Shown here piece by piece: positions 28,409-37,796 of a stretch of DNA of 64,000 nt. The notes under the pieces are model-generated. The model had not been told where the DNA came from. It made no database searches and saw only the letters and a list, made by a program, of their open reading frames with translations. The position numbers were made by a program, and so were the translations under genes. Numbering within the stretch: the stretch's first letter is position 1; every line of letters begins with the position of its first letter. This DNA comes from Shimia litoralis (lineage in GTDB: Bacteria; Pseudomonadota; Alphaproteobacteria; Rhodobacterales; Rhodobacteraceae). Where the stretch lies: positions 1 through 64,000 of the forward strand of contig NZ_SULI01000006.1 of the NCBI RefSeq assembly GCF_005518135.1, given 5' to 3'.

Positions 28409-30028
28409 TTAGCCCTGAACCGAGCGCAACGCCACCCCTTCATTCGCCATTGCTTTCCAGATCTTGGCGTCACGTCCATAAACGTCACGTCGGAATTGCA
28501 CCGGTCCTTTGGCGTTTGTGAACGCGGTGCGGTAAATAATATGCACCGGAATTTCGGTATCCAGATCAACTTGGGTCTCGCGACCTGTCTTAAGCTTGGA
28601 TTGGAAGAACTGTTTAGGGTTGTCTTGCTGGACTGCCAGCAAGGCATAGGCAAAATCAAAGGGTTGGTGCAAACGAATACATCCGTGGCTATAGGCACGG
28701 CTTTCGCGCGCAAACAGGCTCTTGGCGGGGGTGTCGTGCAGATAGATGTTGTGTTTGTTGGGGAACATGAACTTGACCAGACCAAGCGCATTACGATTTC
28801 CCGGGGGCTGTTTGATGTCAAACGGGAAGGTCCGCGCAGAATATTGCGTGAAATCCACATTCCCTCGGTTCACGACCTGACCGCGCGAGTCGATCAAACG
28901 CAAATAGCCGACCGCATTTGGGTTCCGTTTGAGCATCGGCAGATATTCTTTGGTCGCAATCGAGCGTGGCACATTCCAAGTTGGGTTGATGACCATGTGC
29001 TCCAGAGTGTCAGAAAACTCTGGGCTGCGGCGATCCGATTGGTTCTTGCCAACAACCGAGCGCGTTTTGAACGTCACGATGTCATGATCCACAATACGCG
29101 CGTGAAAGTCAGCCAGATTGACCAGTACATGCCGTGCACCTTTGCCCTCGGGCAAGTTGAGCCAGCGCTCGCGCTCCATCGCAACGATCACGGACTTCAG
29201 GCGATCTTCGGCGGATTTGTTAATTTCTGTGATTGTGCCCTGCCCGGCAACGCCGTCGGCTTCCAGACCATGATCAAGCTGAAATGCCTGAACGGCCTTT
29301 TGGATATCCGTATCAAAAGATCTAGACGCGCTGCGCCCCAGATACCCCATCGTATGCAAACGATTACGCAGACCCACAACGGCCTTGCCGCTGTCGCCCG
29401 GTTCCAGCTTTTTGGCGGAAACGCGAGGCCCCCATCCGCCATCCGCAATCAGGCGCTCAAGCCGCAGCTTTTCTTTCATCAAGCGTGTGTATTCAGGGGA
29501 ACTTGGAGGCAAATCCCGAACATATTGCGCAGGTTTGCTTAACTCAAACGCGGCCAAGGTCTGTTGACGGTCGCGCACAGGCGCACTGCGGACAATTCCG
29601 CTGTCCAATGATGAAGGCTTGAACATGCCACTTTGGACATCTTTGGCATATTGAAGGAATGTCTTGCTCAGTTCGACCTCAAGCAATCCAACATCACGCG
29701 GTGTCTTTGCCGCGCTCAACTGGGTCATAAGATCATCCAGATCATAGCGCGCAGCGGGCAATCCATGGTCATCCGCATCCGCCAATGCATCCAGCAAGGC
29801 CTGACGACGCTTGAGATCAATGTCATCCATGCCCGTCCAAATCGGTTGATATCCGTTTTGGCGATAATATGCCGCAAGATCCGAATCACGGGCGGCCGCC
29901 TCTGCGACAGCCTGTTTAAATGCCGTCACCTGAGACGTCGCAGTGGTCGGAAGTGACACGACCAGCGACATCACAGCAAAACAGCTTGCTCCAAGATAGT
30001 GAGACAATTTTCTGGGCCGAGACAACAT
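28409..30028 (-). CDS. L,D-transpeptidase, YcbB/LdtD type
   Basis: 539-residue exported enzyme. It has an N-terminal signal or anchor segment (about 10-32), a helical scaffold domain with the YRQNGYQPIW motif, a peptidoglycan-binding domain (about 208-270, LEPGDSGKAVVGLRNRL) and the YkuD catalytic domain. The catalytic motif is HDTP (431) and SHGCIRL with nucleophile C450. It makes 3-3 crosslinks in peptidoglycan or attaches proteins to it. It is the first gene of an operon with lpxD, acp and a ketoacyl synthase, and is divergent from a YcbK-type protein gene. Confidence 0.93.
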   Translation of the reverse strand: MLSRPRKLSHYLGASCFAVMSLVVSLPTTATSQVTAFKQAVAEAAARDSDLAAYYRQNGYQPIWTGMDDIDLKRRQALLDALADADDHGLPAARYDLDDLMTQLSAAKTPRDVGLLEVELSKTFLQYAKDVQSGMFKPSSLDSGIVRSAPVRDRQQTLAAFELSKPAQYVRDLPPSSPEYTRLMKEKLRLERLIADGGWGPRVSAKKLEPGDSGKAVVGLRNRLHTMGYLGRSASRSFDTDIQKAVQAFQLDHGLEADGVAGQGTITEINKSAEDRLKSVIVAMERERWLNLPEGKGARHVLVNLADFHARIVDHDIVTFKTRSVVGKNQSDRRSPEFSDTLEHMVINPTWNVPRSIATKEYLPMLKRNPNAVGYLRLIDSRGQVVNRGNVDFTQYSARTFPFDIKQPPGNRNALGLVKFMFPNKHNIYLHDTPAKSLFARESRAYSHGCIRLHQPFDFAYALLAVQQDNPKQFFQSKLKTGRETQVDLDTEIPVHIIYRTAFTNAKGPVQFRRDVYGRDAKIWKAMANEGVALRSVQG

Positions 30029-30348
30029 ATAGACATTCCTTGCGCAATAATACGGATGCGTGGCATTTTTTCTCTGGCAAAAAACGGCCTATGTCCATTC
30101 ACTTTTATGAGAAAGTCGCGCGAGTTGTACAGATGATGCAAACGGATCATGATTTTTGGGTGTTTCGGCCACAGACATAATCAATTCAGCAGAAATTCGC
30201 CTAAAACCCTTGAAACAAACATTTGTATCTAAATCCAAGCTTGGTTGGCGATTCTAAATATGCAATAAGGTCTGCACATCTGGGGATGGTAACAAAATAT
30301 CGCGTAACATCGCGATGGCAGAGTAGCGACGGGACAGGCGCTTTTACG
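30029..30348. other. Divergent intergenic region between the L,D-transpeptidase and YcbK genes
   Basis: 320 bp that must hold both divergent promoters. The part near the transpeptidase is AT-rich. I see no convincing protein frame, no strong palindrome and no hairpin with a T-run. Confidence 0.5.
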
Positions 30349-30918
30349 ATGACAGACCATAGCTCTGTGAGCATGACACGCCGCAATTTATTGCGCGCAT
30401 TCGCTGCAACCACTTTGGTCGCAGCCCCCACATTTTCCAATGCCGCGGGTTTCCTTCGGGGCGCTGGCGATATTCGACGCATCCGCATGTATTCGGGTCG
30501 TACCGGTGAACGTCTTGATACGATTTACTGGATCGAGGGCGATTATATCAAAGATGCCGTCAAGGAAGTTCACAAATTCATGCGTGACTGGCGCACGGAC
30601 GGGGTCAAACAAATTGACCTGCGCACCATCGACATTATGGCCGCGTCGCATAACATGATGGATATCAGCGAGCCTTATATGTTGCTGTCGGGATATCGCA
30701 GCCCGCAAACCAACGCCATGCTGCGCTCGCGCTCTCGCGGGGTTGCCAAGAATTCATTGCATATGAAGGGTCAAGCCGCTGACCTTCGGTTGTCGTCACG
30801 GTCGGTCAATCAAATGGCCAAAGCAGCCACTGCCTGTCGTGCCGGCGGTGTTGGGCGGTACTCGGGGTCCAACTTTGTGCACATGGATTGCGGTCCGGTT
30901 CGGACTTGGGGGCGCTAA
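30349..30918 (+). CDS. YcbK-type exported protein (DUF882, peptidase M15-like)
   Basis: 189 residues from ATG 30349. The N-terminus has a twin-arginine signal (TRRNLLRAFAATTLVAA). The mature domain has the D-Ala-D-Ala carboxypeptidase-like fold of M15/VanX relatives with the metal site pattern SLHMKGQAADLRL and a C-terminal FVHMDCGPVR. YcbK family proteins act in the periplasm on peptidoglycan or its turnover. The divergent L,D-transpeptidase gene supports a shared cell-wall role. A start further upstream is open in frame but would place the Tat motif internally. Confidence 0.88.
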   Translation: MTDHSSVSMTRRNLLRAFAATTLVAAPTFSNAAGFLRGAGDIRRIRMYSGRTGERLDTIYWIEGDYIKDAVKEVHKFMRDWRTDGVKQIDLRTIDIMAASHNMMDISEPYMLLSGYRSPQTNAMLRSRSRGVAKNSLHMKGQAADLRLSSRSVNQMAKAATACRAGGVGRYSGSNFVHMDCGPVRTWGR

Positions 30919-30946
30919 CCTCTCGGGTCCATCACATAGAAAATTC

Positions 30947-30979
30947 AAAAGCTGGCCCAGATTTGCGCCAGCTTTTTTT
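30947..30979 (+). terminator. Terminator after the YcbK-type gene
   Basis: Stem AAAAGCTGGC (30947-30956) with GCCAGCTTTT (30967-30976), a 10-base loop and seven T residues (30973-30979). It lies between this gene and the convergent CHAT gene. Confidence 0.9.
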
Positions 30980-31011
30980 GTGCCCGCTTATCAGGCTTGC
31001 CCGCGGACCAA

Positions 31012-34000
31012 TCAAGGTTTTCCAAACACCATCGCAGCGGCCCAGTACCCGGGCAACGAATGACGCCCGCCATCAGCGATCATCGTACGTTGTGCGGTAC
31101 GCAGCGCGGTCGCATTGGTCTCTCCGTCCATCTTGGATTGATAAAACGCCTCGGCCAGTTTGCGTGTGGCGGCATCATCGACTTGCCACAAGGTGGCCAC
31201 GACCGATGGGGCGCCTGCATGTGCAAATGCGTGAGCAATTGTACGGTATTCCAATCCATCCGTGCCAAGGCCGCTTTCGCAAGCCGAGAGAAACACCAGT
31301 TCGCTTTCTTCGAGCGGCAATGTCATGATCTGAGGAATTGACATGCGCCGCCCTTCGGCCAGCAAAAGATAGCTGTCCTTGGGAGACTGATGATCCAACT
31401 TGCCATGCATTGCCAGATGCACAAATCTGGCATCTCCCGCATAGGTCAACAATTCATCATAGCTTGCCTCTTCGCCGATCCGAAGTTCCACAAAATCCGG
31501 CTCAAGAATTTGCGCCACATTTTCGGCCTCGGTGCGTGCGGCAGGCAACGTGCCATCAGGATCACCAAACACCACATGCGACATGGCAAGAGATGGTGAG
31601 TCATCCAACATCATCTCGACCGCATACAGGCTGGGTGCGGTCACCATATCAAAATGCTGAACCGCAAATTCGGGCGTATCTCCCTGGACGCTGCGGATAA
31701 GGGCTGCAAACGGGACATAGCTCAAACCACCAGACGGAGACACAACCAGCGTCGCCCCTTCTGGAACCGCGTGTTCGATGGGCCGCAACAGTTTATCATA
31801 GAGCCACACCAACGCGTCATTGGTCTTGATTGCAGCGGCGGATTCCTTTTCGCCGCCAGACAAGTCAAACAACGGAACGCCTCCTCGCTGACCAGACGCC
31901 GCTGCATCGCCCTCGCCCCGGTTGATACCTCTTGCTTGGGCCGCCATGGCCGCAGCCGCGATTCTGGAAAAGCTCTGGATATCCTCATACGGCACAGTGA
32001 CGGACCGCAGGGTCGCGCCCCGAGATGTCACCAAATTGATATGCAGTGCATTTTTTGTCGGCAGATACTGTGCAATCACAAGATCTTCTGGCAATTTTCG
32101 TGCCAAAGCCCGCAAATCCAACGGATTCAGCTGGAGCATGTTGAACAGGGTTGGTTGATCTTTTTCCAGCTTGGCCAACAGGGCAATATCGCGTTGACGG
32201 GCACGCAGAACTTGTTTGTCCAGCTTGCCAGCGATTGGGTTTTTTTCTGCGGTTGCCAGTTCAAAGGCCTGTTCTTTCTTGGCAAGCTCGCGCCGATTTT
32301 TACGAAACGCCGTGGCCATTTTCCCCGCCTTGGTATCTTGCGGCAGGGCCTCGAGCAGAATGTCGTTTACTTCACCCATGCGCTGTTGCTCCAACGCACT
32401 AAACGCGTATTCGCCACGCTGCTCGGAAATGAGAAAGCTTTCCGCCCCTTCTCCGTCCGGGTCATAGACAGTCAGCCCCCAATCGGTCCCCACATACACG
32501 CGCCCGCGGGAATCTGTGGCCACAGCATGCACCGCCCGCGATCCATAGTTGGCATATTCCTGTCCCGGCAACATCCAGTTCAGACGGTCCGTATTAAACC
32601 ACACCCCGTTTTGCATCGCGACAACGCCACCCGCCGAACCAAACAGCCACAGGTCTTCGCCCAGTTTGGCACCCTGAGTGCCCATATACAGCGCGGGCTG
32701 TATCTTTTTGAGAGCCTCGTAAGAGCTATTGCCCGAACGGTCCAAGGCGACCAGCGTCTCGCCCTTGTGCACCGAAAACCCAGCGGTGGTTCCGGCAACG
32801 GCTGTTTTGTCGTCCAGCTTGGTATAGCTGGACATGAACCAGCGGCCGGTGACCTCGTCTTCGAATTTCACAAAGTCCGTGCCGTCAAACTCGAACAATC
32901 CACCTTTCATGCCGCGTTGCTTATAGCTGCGGTGCCCTTCGGACGAGGCCACAAGCAGGATACGCCCGTCAATGCTTTCGAAAATGCCGGCAAGCATATC
33001 GGAATTGGGCGCAAATCGCGGATCGATAAACTGGCTGTATTCTTTAAGCTCCTGATCCTCTTGCCAATGAAAAACCGATGCACCGGCGGTGGCCCAAATG
33101 CTGCCGTCCGAGGCCACAAGAATATCGTGAATATTTGAAGGGTTGAAATCCTCGGGCACCGTTTGCTCGGCATAGAACAATTCCTGCGCTTCGGTTGAGC
33201 CGCGCGCATAGCGCAGCACGTATCGGCCGTCGTTGGCGATTAACGCACCATCAGGCGCTATCTTGAGCACGGTCGCATCCGCACTCGCAAAATACTCGGC
33301 TCTTGGCGTGTCTTCAGTATGATCCAGCACACTGATCTGACCGCCGTCTGCCATATAGGTCACGCCCAGCTCCATATCCGTGGCCAAGGCATACACCCGA
33401 TCCGACGATGGATAGCTGACTTGGCCCCGCACCACTGCGTTCACGCCATTGGCGGTGCGCATGAACACCCGTTTTCCATGTTCGAACATATCCAAAATGG
33501 GGATGGCACGGTCGCTGTTTGGAACGCGCATGTGTTCAAAAGTGCCCTGTGCCAGAATACTGGCACCCTGATCTGTCAACACCGCCAACCCGCTGTCGTA
33601 TTCGTCGACAGAGATCATCGCCAACCCATAAGGTTCGGCAGTTGCGGCAATGGTTTCTTGGCCAAATACCGGTGTTGGCATGTCGGTTCCCGACAAGACA
33701 CCCTCCATCGATGCAGAGGTCAGCGTCTTGCCCTGCAAGATATACAAGACCCCCTCTTGATCCAGAATGGCATCTGTCACGCGGTAATCCGTCAGTTTGA
33801 CCAGTTCTGCGTCAGCGACCCACCCCAAATGGTTACGCCCGATGACAAGCCAGCCATCGGTGGTTGCGCGCACACCTGTGACAGGTTTTTCATCAATCGT
33901 ATCAATCGCCAACGTGTCCAGTTGCACACGCGCAAGGCCGCTGCTGCCGCCAGCCATCAACTGCCCGTCTTGGGTGGCCAAAGCGTCAACAGCACCTTGG

Positions 34001-37000
34001 AACAACCCATTGCGCCCGGATTTAAGTCGCGTGGCCTTGCCGACATAGTCGCCGTCAAGCATCACCAGACCACTGCGTCCCCCGATCCACAAACGCCCCT
34101 GAGCATCCTCAGCCAGCGACGTAAAATTCGAAGACCCGTCAAGCGCGCCATAATCCATGTCGGTGACAAAGCCGCCTGTGCTTGGGTTGAACCCGAACCA
34201 TTCCCAGAACCCGCGCCGAAGCACAGAGATCCCGTAATTTGAGGCGACAACCACATCCCCATTCTCGCGCACAAGAATGTCTCGGGTTTTGATCCGGTCA
34301 CTTAGAGCCACGGGGAAAATGATACTGGTGTCATGTGCGCGCCAAAATCCTGGGTTTGACAGATGTGATCCACGTAACCACCCCGCCTGAGACATGGGCC
34401 GCAAGGTGCTGTTTTCCAGTTCACGATTGAGCGCGACACGCGCGGCGTTGACTTCTGGCGTGTCGGTTTCAACCGACAGGGCCCATTTGCGCATTTCTCC
34501 CCACTCTTCCCACAAATACAAGGGCATGCCGCTCGAACGGGTCTTGGTCAGCAACGCATGATACAACCGTACGGCTGTCACACCGTGCGCCTCCATTTTG
34601 GCCAATTGCACAAGCTCTTGTGCGGTCGGCTCTTGGGCTTCTACAGGCTCTTCTTCATAGTATTCCGGTGTTGCTGCCTGATAATAGACCTCGCGGAGCA
34701 AGTCTGTGGATTCATCCGCGTAGCCCGGGAAATCTGCGATCTTATCCAGAAGGGTTGCAGCAAGATCGATCTGCAAACCAAGATAATCGGCCCAGTCCAT
34801 GTCTTCGTTATCTTCATAGAGCTTGTTGCGCAGGCCATCGACCTGCTCGTCTTGCAGGTCACTCTCTGAGAATTGGTCACCGCCTTTGCCAGACGCACTT
34901 CTGACAACACGCAAGAGATCCTGAAATCCTCGCGTGATATCCAAGGCAAACTGGGACGCGTTATAGTCTGGGTCGAGTGGAATAGCATTGGTTTCGGAAA
35001 TTTCACCATGTTCATCGTAGCTGATGTCCATATGGCCTTTGCCGACGATCTCGAGACGGGTGACGTTTCCATTTTCGTTATAATCGAACAGCATTTCTTG
35101 GCCGTCTGGCATTTCCATCCGGATGACATACCGATTCAAACCATCATTGGTCGGAGCGCTATACTCAAGGACATACCCCATACGGCTGCCCATACGAATT
35201 CCAGTCATATAGCCATCACTGGTGTAATCGATGTGCTGTACTGCGGCCCCGACTCTCAAAAAGGTTTGACGACCAAGAACAGGGTCATATCGGCGTTCTT
35301 CCTCGATGCCGTCGGGTCGCAACAAAACCACGCGCATGTTTTCCAAATCAAGCGACTTGATGGTATTTTGTTCACCACGCGCATTTTTGCGGGCACGTTC
35401 CCACCAGTTGACATATCGAAGCGAACTCGAGATTTTTTCACCTTTGGTGTACAGAAATTCATAGTGCCGTTGATGTGCGCCCAGATAGGAATAGGCATAG
35501 TTCATCTCTGTGTTTACATCCGCATCCGGATTCCATCGTTTGGCGCGTTCAAGCAATGACAGCGCGACAACCGCAGACCCGCCCCATTTGTTCTGGCGAT
35601 GTGCTGCGTCTTCCAACCGTTCGGAATCGCGCGGGCTTCGGCTGACAAAAATGTCCAAGTATGGAAATCCAAGCGCCCCATTTCCGAAAAATTGCGTAAT
35701 CTTACCATCAAAGAGATGCGCAATCCGGTTCATATTGTCCGGGGCATACCGAACCATTTGCAACGCCGCTGCGGATCGTTCTTTGGAAGGCCCAACACGT
35801 CCAATGGTATAAAATCGGTTTGACCAGTAATCATCTTCACTCATGCCAAGCGCGCGGGCTTTGTCCAAGTCCTCCAGCGCAATGGTAATCAGATCTGGTT
35901 CATAGACTTGTCGTTTCAGATGCGCCGAATCCAATATTGCAGAACGCGTGTCATACAATTTGATCATCTGGCCCGCCTCTAAATCGACCAGTTGTGCCGC
36001 ATCAATGGCGTCATTCATGATCTCATATGCCGACGCCCAGTTGGAATAATCATCCTGTGCCACCTCATAGGCCTTTTTGACCACAGGAAAGACCAAACCC
36101 GGCGCCATTTTGGCCGCACGATCCCATGTCGCAACTGGATCACCGTTGACCTTACCCAGCTCCCGCCAGACATATTCAGAATACGGGTACTTTGTGGCAA
36201 ACCCGTCAAACAACGTTACCAGTTCTTCTGACTGGCCAAGATCCTGACCAATCTCGCGCAGCAACTTGGCGCGCCACGACATCGGGGCTTGTCTGTTGGC
36301 AAGATCAACGAGCAGATCATAGGCGGCTTGCTTGTCGCCCTTTTTGTTCAGAGACCACGCGAAATTCCCGACCATCCAATGGGTTTCGGGGAAATGTTGC
36401 AAGGCATAATCCAACGCCTCTGCGACATCTTGAGGACGGTCCAAATTATTGAGTGCCCTGCGCCACGTGTTCACAAATGACGGCGTCATTGTGCCACCAG
36501 CCGCCATATATTCTTGCAACGCCGGCACGAGCTCGAGGCTCATCTCAGCGTCATACAAGGCATCAAAATACTGGCTTGCGACTTCCAAATCCGTCGGATG
36601 GACCGCCATCAAAGGCTCGACCACATCCAGAACCTCCAGAGGAAACCCTTCGCTCTCTAAAACACGCGCCAATTCGATCTGAATTTGAATATTGTCCGGG
36701 CTGATCTCGCGACCCTTGAGTGCCGTTTCGCGCGCACGCCCCAATTCACCAGCGATACGCAAGGCTTTGGTCAGCGCCACAGTCGTGCGCCAAGGGCGGT
36801 TTTGAACGGGCTCGGCAACAGAAATCCACGCATTCAGCGTTTGAAATGCCCCGGAAAAATCACGCAGCCGGGCTTTGGCACGTGCAACACGTTCCGGAGC
36901 ATCACGCAAAGGATATGCGGCATGTTCTGCTTGGAACAGCTTCAGGGCCTCGGCGTGTTTATCCTGAGATTCAAATTGATACGCATATCTGCGAAGTGCA

Positions 37001-37743
37001 TGGGGATCATTTGGAACATGATCGAGCCAAGCGCGCGAGATGGCACGGCTCTCGGAATAGGTATAGACATTATTCTTCAGCATCCACGTCGTCAAAGCCC
37101 GTCCCGCACTTTCCGGAAGGGCTGACACTTTGGCCAGCAAATCCGCGCGGCCATCTTCTGCATAAGACCCCGTCAGCCATGCCACCCCAAAATCATTTGG
37201 ATAGGCTTGCAAAAGCCGCAAAGACAGATCCCGGCACAGCTGGTTTTGGGCGACACCGCACACGCCATAGGCAATTTCATAATCTGCCCAATACGAGACC
37301 GCGGGGCGTGCCAATGACCCCTGCCCCATTTGCGCCAACAGACCATTCTGCCCAAGCCGCTCATACGCAAACGCCCGCGCCGCATACTCTAGCGTATCCG
37401 CAAGGTCGCTAGGATATTCGGGAAACACACCATCCCCCAAAGCGCCAAGCCCCCACTGAGCGGTACTCCAGACATGTTCTGCATAGGGATGCGGTGAATT
37501 CGATCGCAAGTCTGCCTCGGTCTCGCGGATCAAGCTCGCATACTCTCCGGCTTGGACCATGGTATTCCATCGGGCAATACGCGGATCATCCAAGGGGGTA
37601 GACGCAGTGGCAAATGCGGCTTTCAAAGACGCCGTTGAAGGCGGCGCATAAACACCGTCAACGGCGGGTGCGCCATCGGAATATGCCATAGACGCGGTAG
37701 ACAAACACAAGCCAATAACCAAACCAAATTTCGCCAGAGTCAT
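31012..37743 (-). CDS. Very large exported CHAT-domain protease with helical-repeat region and beta-propeller
   Basis: 2243 residues with a signal peptide (MTLAKFGLVIGLCLSTASMA) and GAGGAGATGAGACG before the ATG. Residues about 40-800 look like a TPR-type helical superhelix. Residues about 815-920 hold short YD/RHS-like beta repeats (IDYTSDGYMTGI, LFDYNENGNVTRL, ISYDEHGEI). About 1150-1780 is a beta-propeller with two-component-propeller motifs (DAQGRLWIGGRSGL near 1214, ATDSRGRVYVGTDWGL near the end). About 1785-1880 is helical and charged. The rest is a CHAT caspase-like peptidase (clan CD) with catalytic His2113 in HLAMHG and Cys2155 in LSACESG, 42 residues apart, both intact. The terminal WQVDD and PGYWAAAMVFG blocks are typical. 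It should act outside the cytoplasm. The gene follows the DUF900 hydrolase gene by 53 bp. Domain borders are estimates; substrate unknown. Confidence 0.9.
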   Translation of the reverse strand: MTLAKFGLVIGLCLSTASMAYSDGAPAVDGVYAPPSTASLKAAFATASTPLDDPRIARWNTMVQAGEYASLIRETEADLRSNSPHPYAEHVWSTAQWGLGALGDGVFPEYPSDLADTLEYAARAFAYERLGQNGLLAQMGQGSLARPAVSYWADYEIAYGVCGVAQNQLCRDLSLRLLQAYPNDFGVAWLTGSYAEDGRADLLAKVSALPESAGRALTTWMLKNNVYTYSESRAISRAWLDHVPNDPHALRRYAYQFESQDKHAEALKLFQAEHAAYPLRDAPERVARAKARLRDFSGAFQTLNAWISVAEPVQNRPWRTTVALTKALRIAGELGRARETALKGREISPDNIQIQIELARVLESEGFPLEVLDVVEPLMAVHPTDLEVASQYFDALYDAEMSLELVPALQEYMAAGGTMTPSFVNTWRRALNNLDRPQDVAEALDYALQHFPETHWMVGNFAWSLNKKGDKQAAYDLLVDLANRQAPMSWRAKLLREIGQDLGQSEELVTLFDGFATKYPYSEYVWRELGKVNGDPVATWDRAAKMAPGLVFPVVKKAYEVAQDDYSNWASAYEIMNDAIDAAQLVDLEAGQMIKLYDTRSAILDSAHLKRQVYEPDLITIALEDLDKARALGMSEDDYWSNRFYTIGRVGPSKERSAAALQMVRYAPDNMNRIAHLFDGKITQFFGNGALGFPYLDIFVSRSPRDSERLEDAAHRQNKWGGSAVVALSLLERAKRWNPDADVNTEMNYAYSYLGAHQRHYEFLYTKGEKISSSLRYVNWWERARKNARGEQNTIKSLDLENMRVVLLRPDGIEEERRYDPVLGRQTFLRVGAAVQHIDYTSDGYMTGIRMGSRMGYVLEYSAPTNDGLNRYVIRMEMPDGQEMLFDYNENGNVTRLEIVGKGHMDISYDEHGEISETNAIPLDPDYNASQFALDITRGFQDLLRVVRSASGKGGDQFSESDLQDEQVDGLRNKLYEDNEDMDWADYLGLQIDLAATLLDKIADFPGYADESTDLLREVYYQAATPEYYEEEPVEAQEPTAQELVQLAKMEAHGVTAVRLYHALLTKTRSSGMPLYLWEEWGEMRKWALSVETDTPEVNAARVALNRELENSTLRPMSQAGWLRGSHLSNPGFWRAHDTSIIFPVALSDRIKTRDILVRENGDVVVASNYGISVLRRGFWEWFGFNPSTGGFVTDMDYGALDGSSNFTSLAEDAQGRLWIGGRSGLVMLDGDYVGKATRLKSGRNGLFQGAVDALATQDGQLMAGGSSGLARVQLDTLAIDTIDEKPVTGVRATTDGWLVIGRNHLGWVADAELVKLTDYRVTDAILDQEGVLYILQGKTLTSASMEGVLSGTDMPTPVFGQETIAATAEPYGLAMISVDEYDSGLAVLTDQGASILAQGTFEHMRVPNSDRAIPILDMFEHGKRVFMRTANGVNAVVRGQVSYPSSDRVYALATDMELGVTYMADGGQISVLDHTEDTPRAEYFASADATVLKIAPDGALIANDGRYVLRYARGSTEAQELFYAEQTVPEDFNPSNIHDILVASDGSIWATAGASVFHWQEDQELKEYSQFIDPRFAPNSDMLAGIFESIDGRILLVASSEGHRSYKQRGMKGGLFEFDGTDFVKFEDEVTGRWFMSSYTKLDDKTAVAGTTAGFSVHKGETLVALDRSGNSSYEALKKIQPALYMGTQGAKLGEDLWLFGSAGGVVAMQNGVWFNTDRLNWMLPGQEYANYGSRAVHAVATDSRGRVYVGTDWGLTVYDPDGEGAESFLISEQRGEYAFSALEQQRMGEVNDILLEALPQDTKAGKMATAFRKNRRELAKKEQAFELATAEKNPIAGKLDKQVLRARQRDIALLAKLEKDQPTLFNMLQLNPLDLRALARKLPEDLVIAQYLPTKNALHINLVTSRGATLRSVTVPYEDIQSFSRIAAAAMAAQARGINRGEGDAAASGQRGGVPLFDLSGGEKESAAAIKTNDALVWLYDKLLRPIEHAVPEGATLVVSPSGGLSYVPFAALIRSVQGDTPEFAVQHFDMVTAPSLYAVEMMLDDSPSLAMSHVVFGDPDGTLPAARTEAENVAQILEPDFVELRIGEEASYDELLTYAGDARFVHLAMHGKLDHQSPKDSYLLLAEGRRMSIPQIMTLPLEESELVFLSACESGLGTDGLEYRTIAHAFAHAGAPSVVATLWQVDDAATRKLAEAFYQSKMDGETNATALRTAQRTMIADGGRHSLPGYWAAAMVFGKP

Positions 37744-37796
37744 CGTCTCATCTCCTCAAATTGCGTCTTGGGTCGAAACCCGATCGTCAGATTGTT

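Noticed and set aside
31654-33138. 494-codon plus-strand open frame inside the CHAT gene
   Set aside because: It lies opposite the propeller and CHAT domains, whose motifs are unambiguous; the antisense product shows shadow-type composition.
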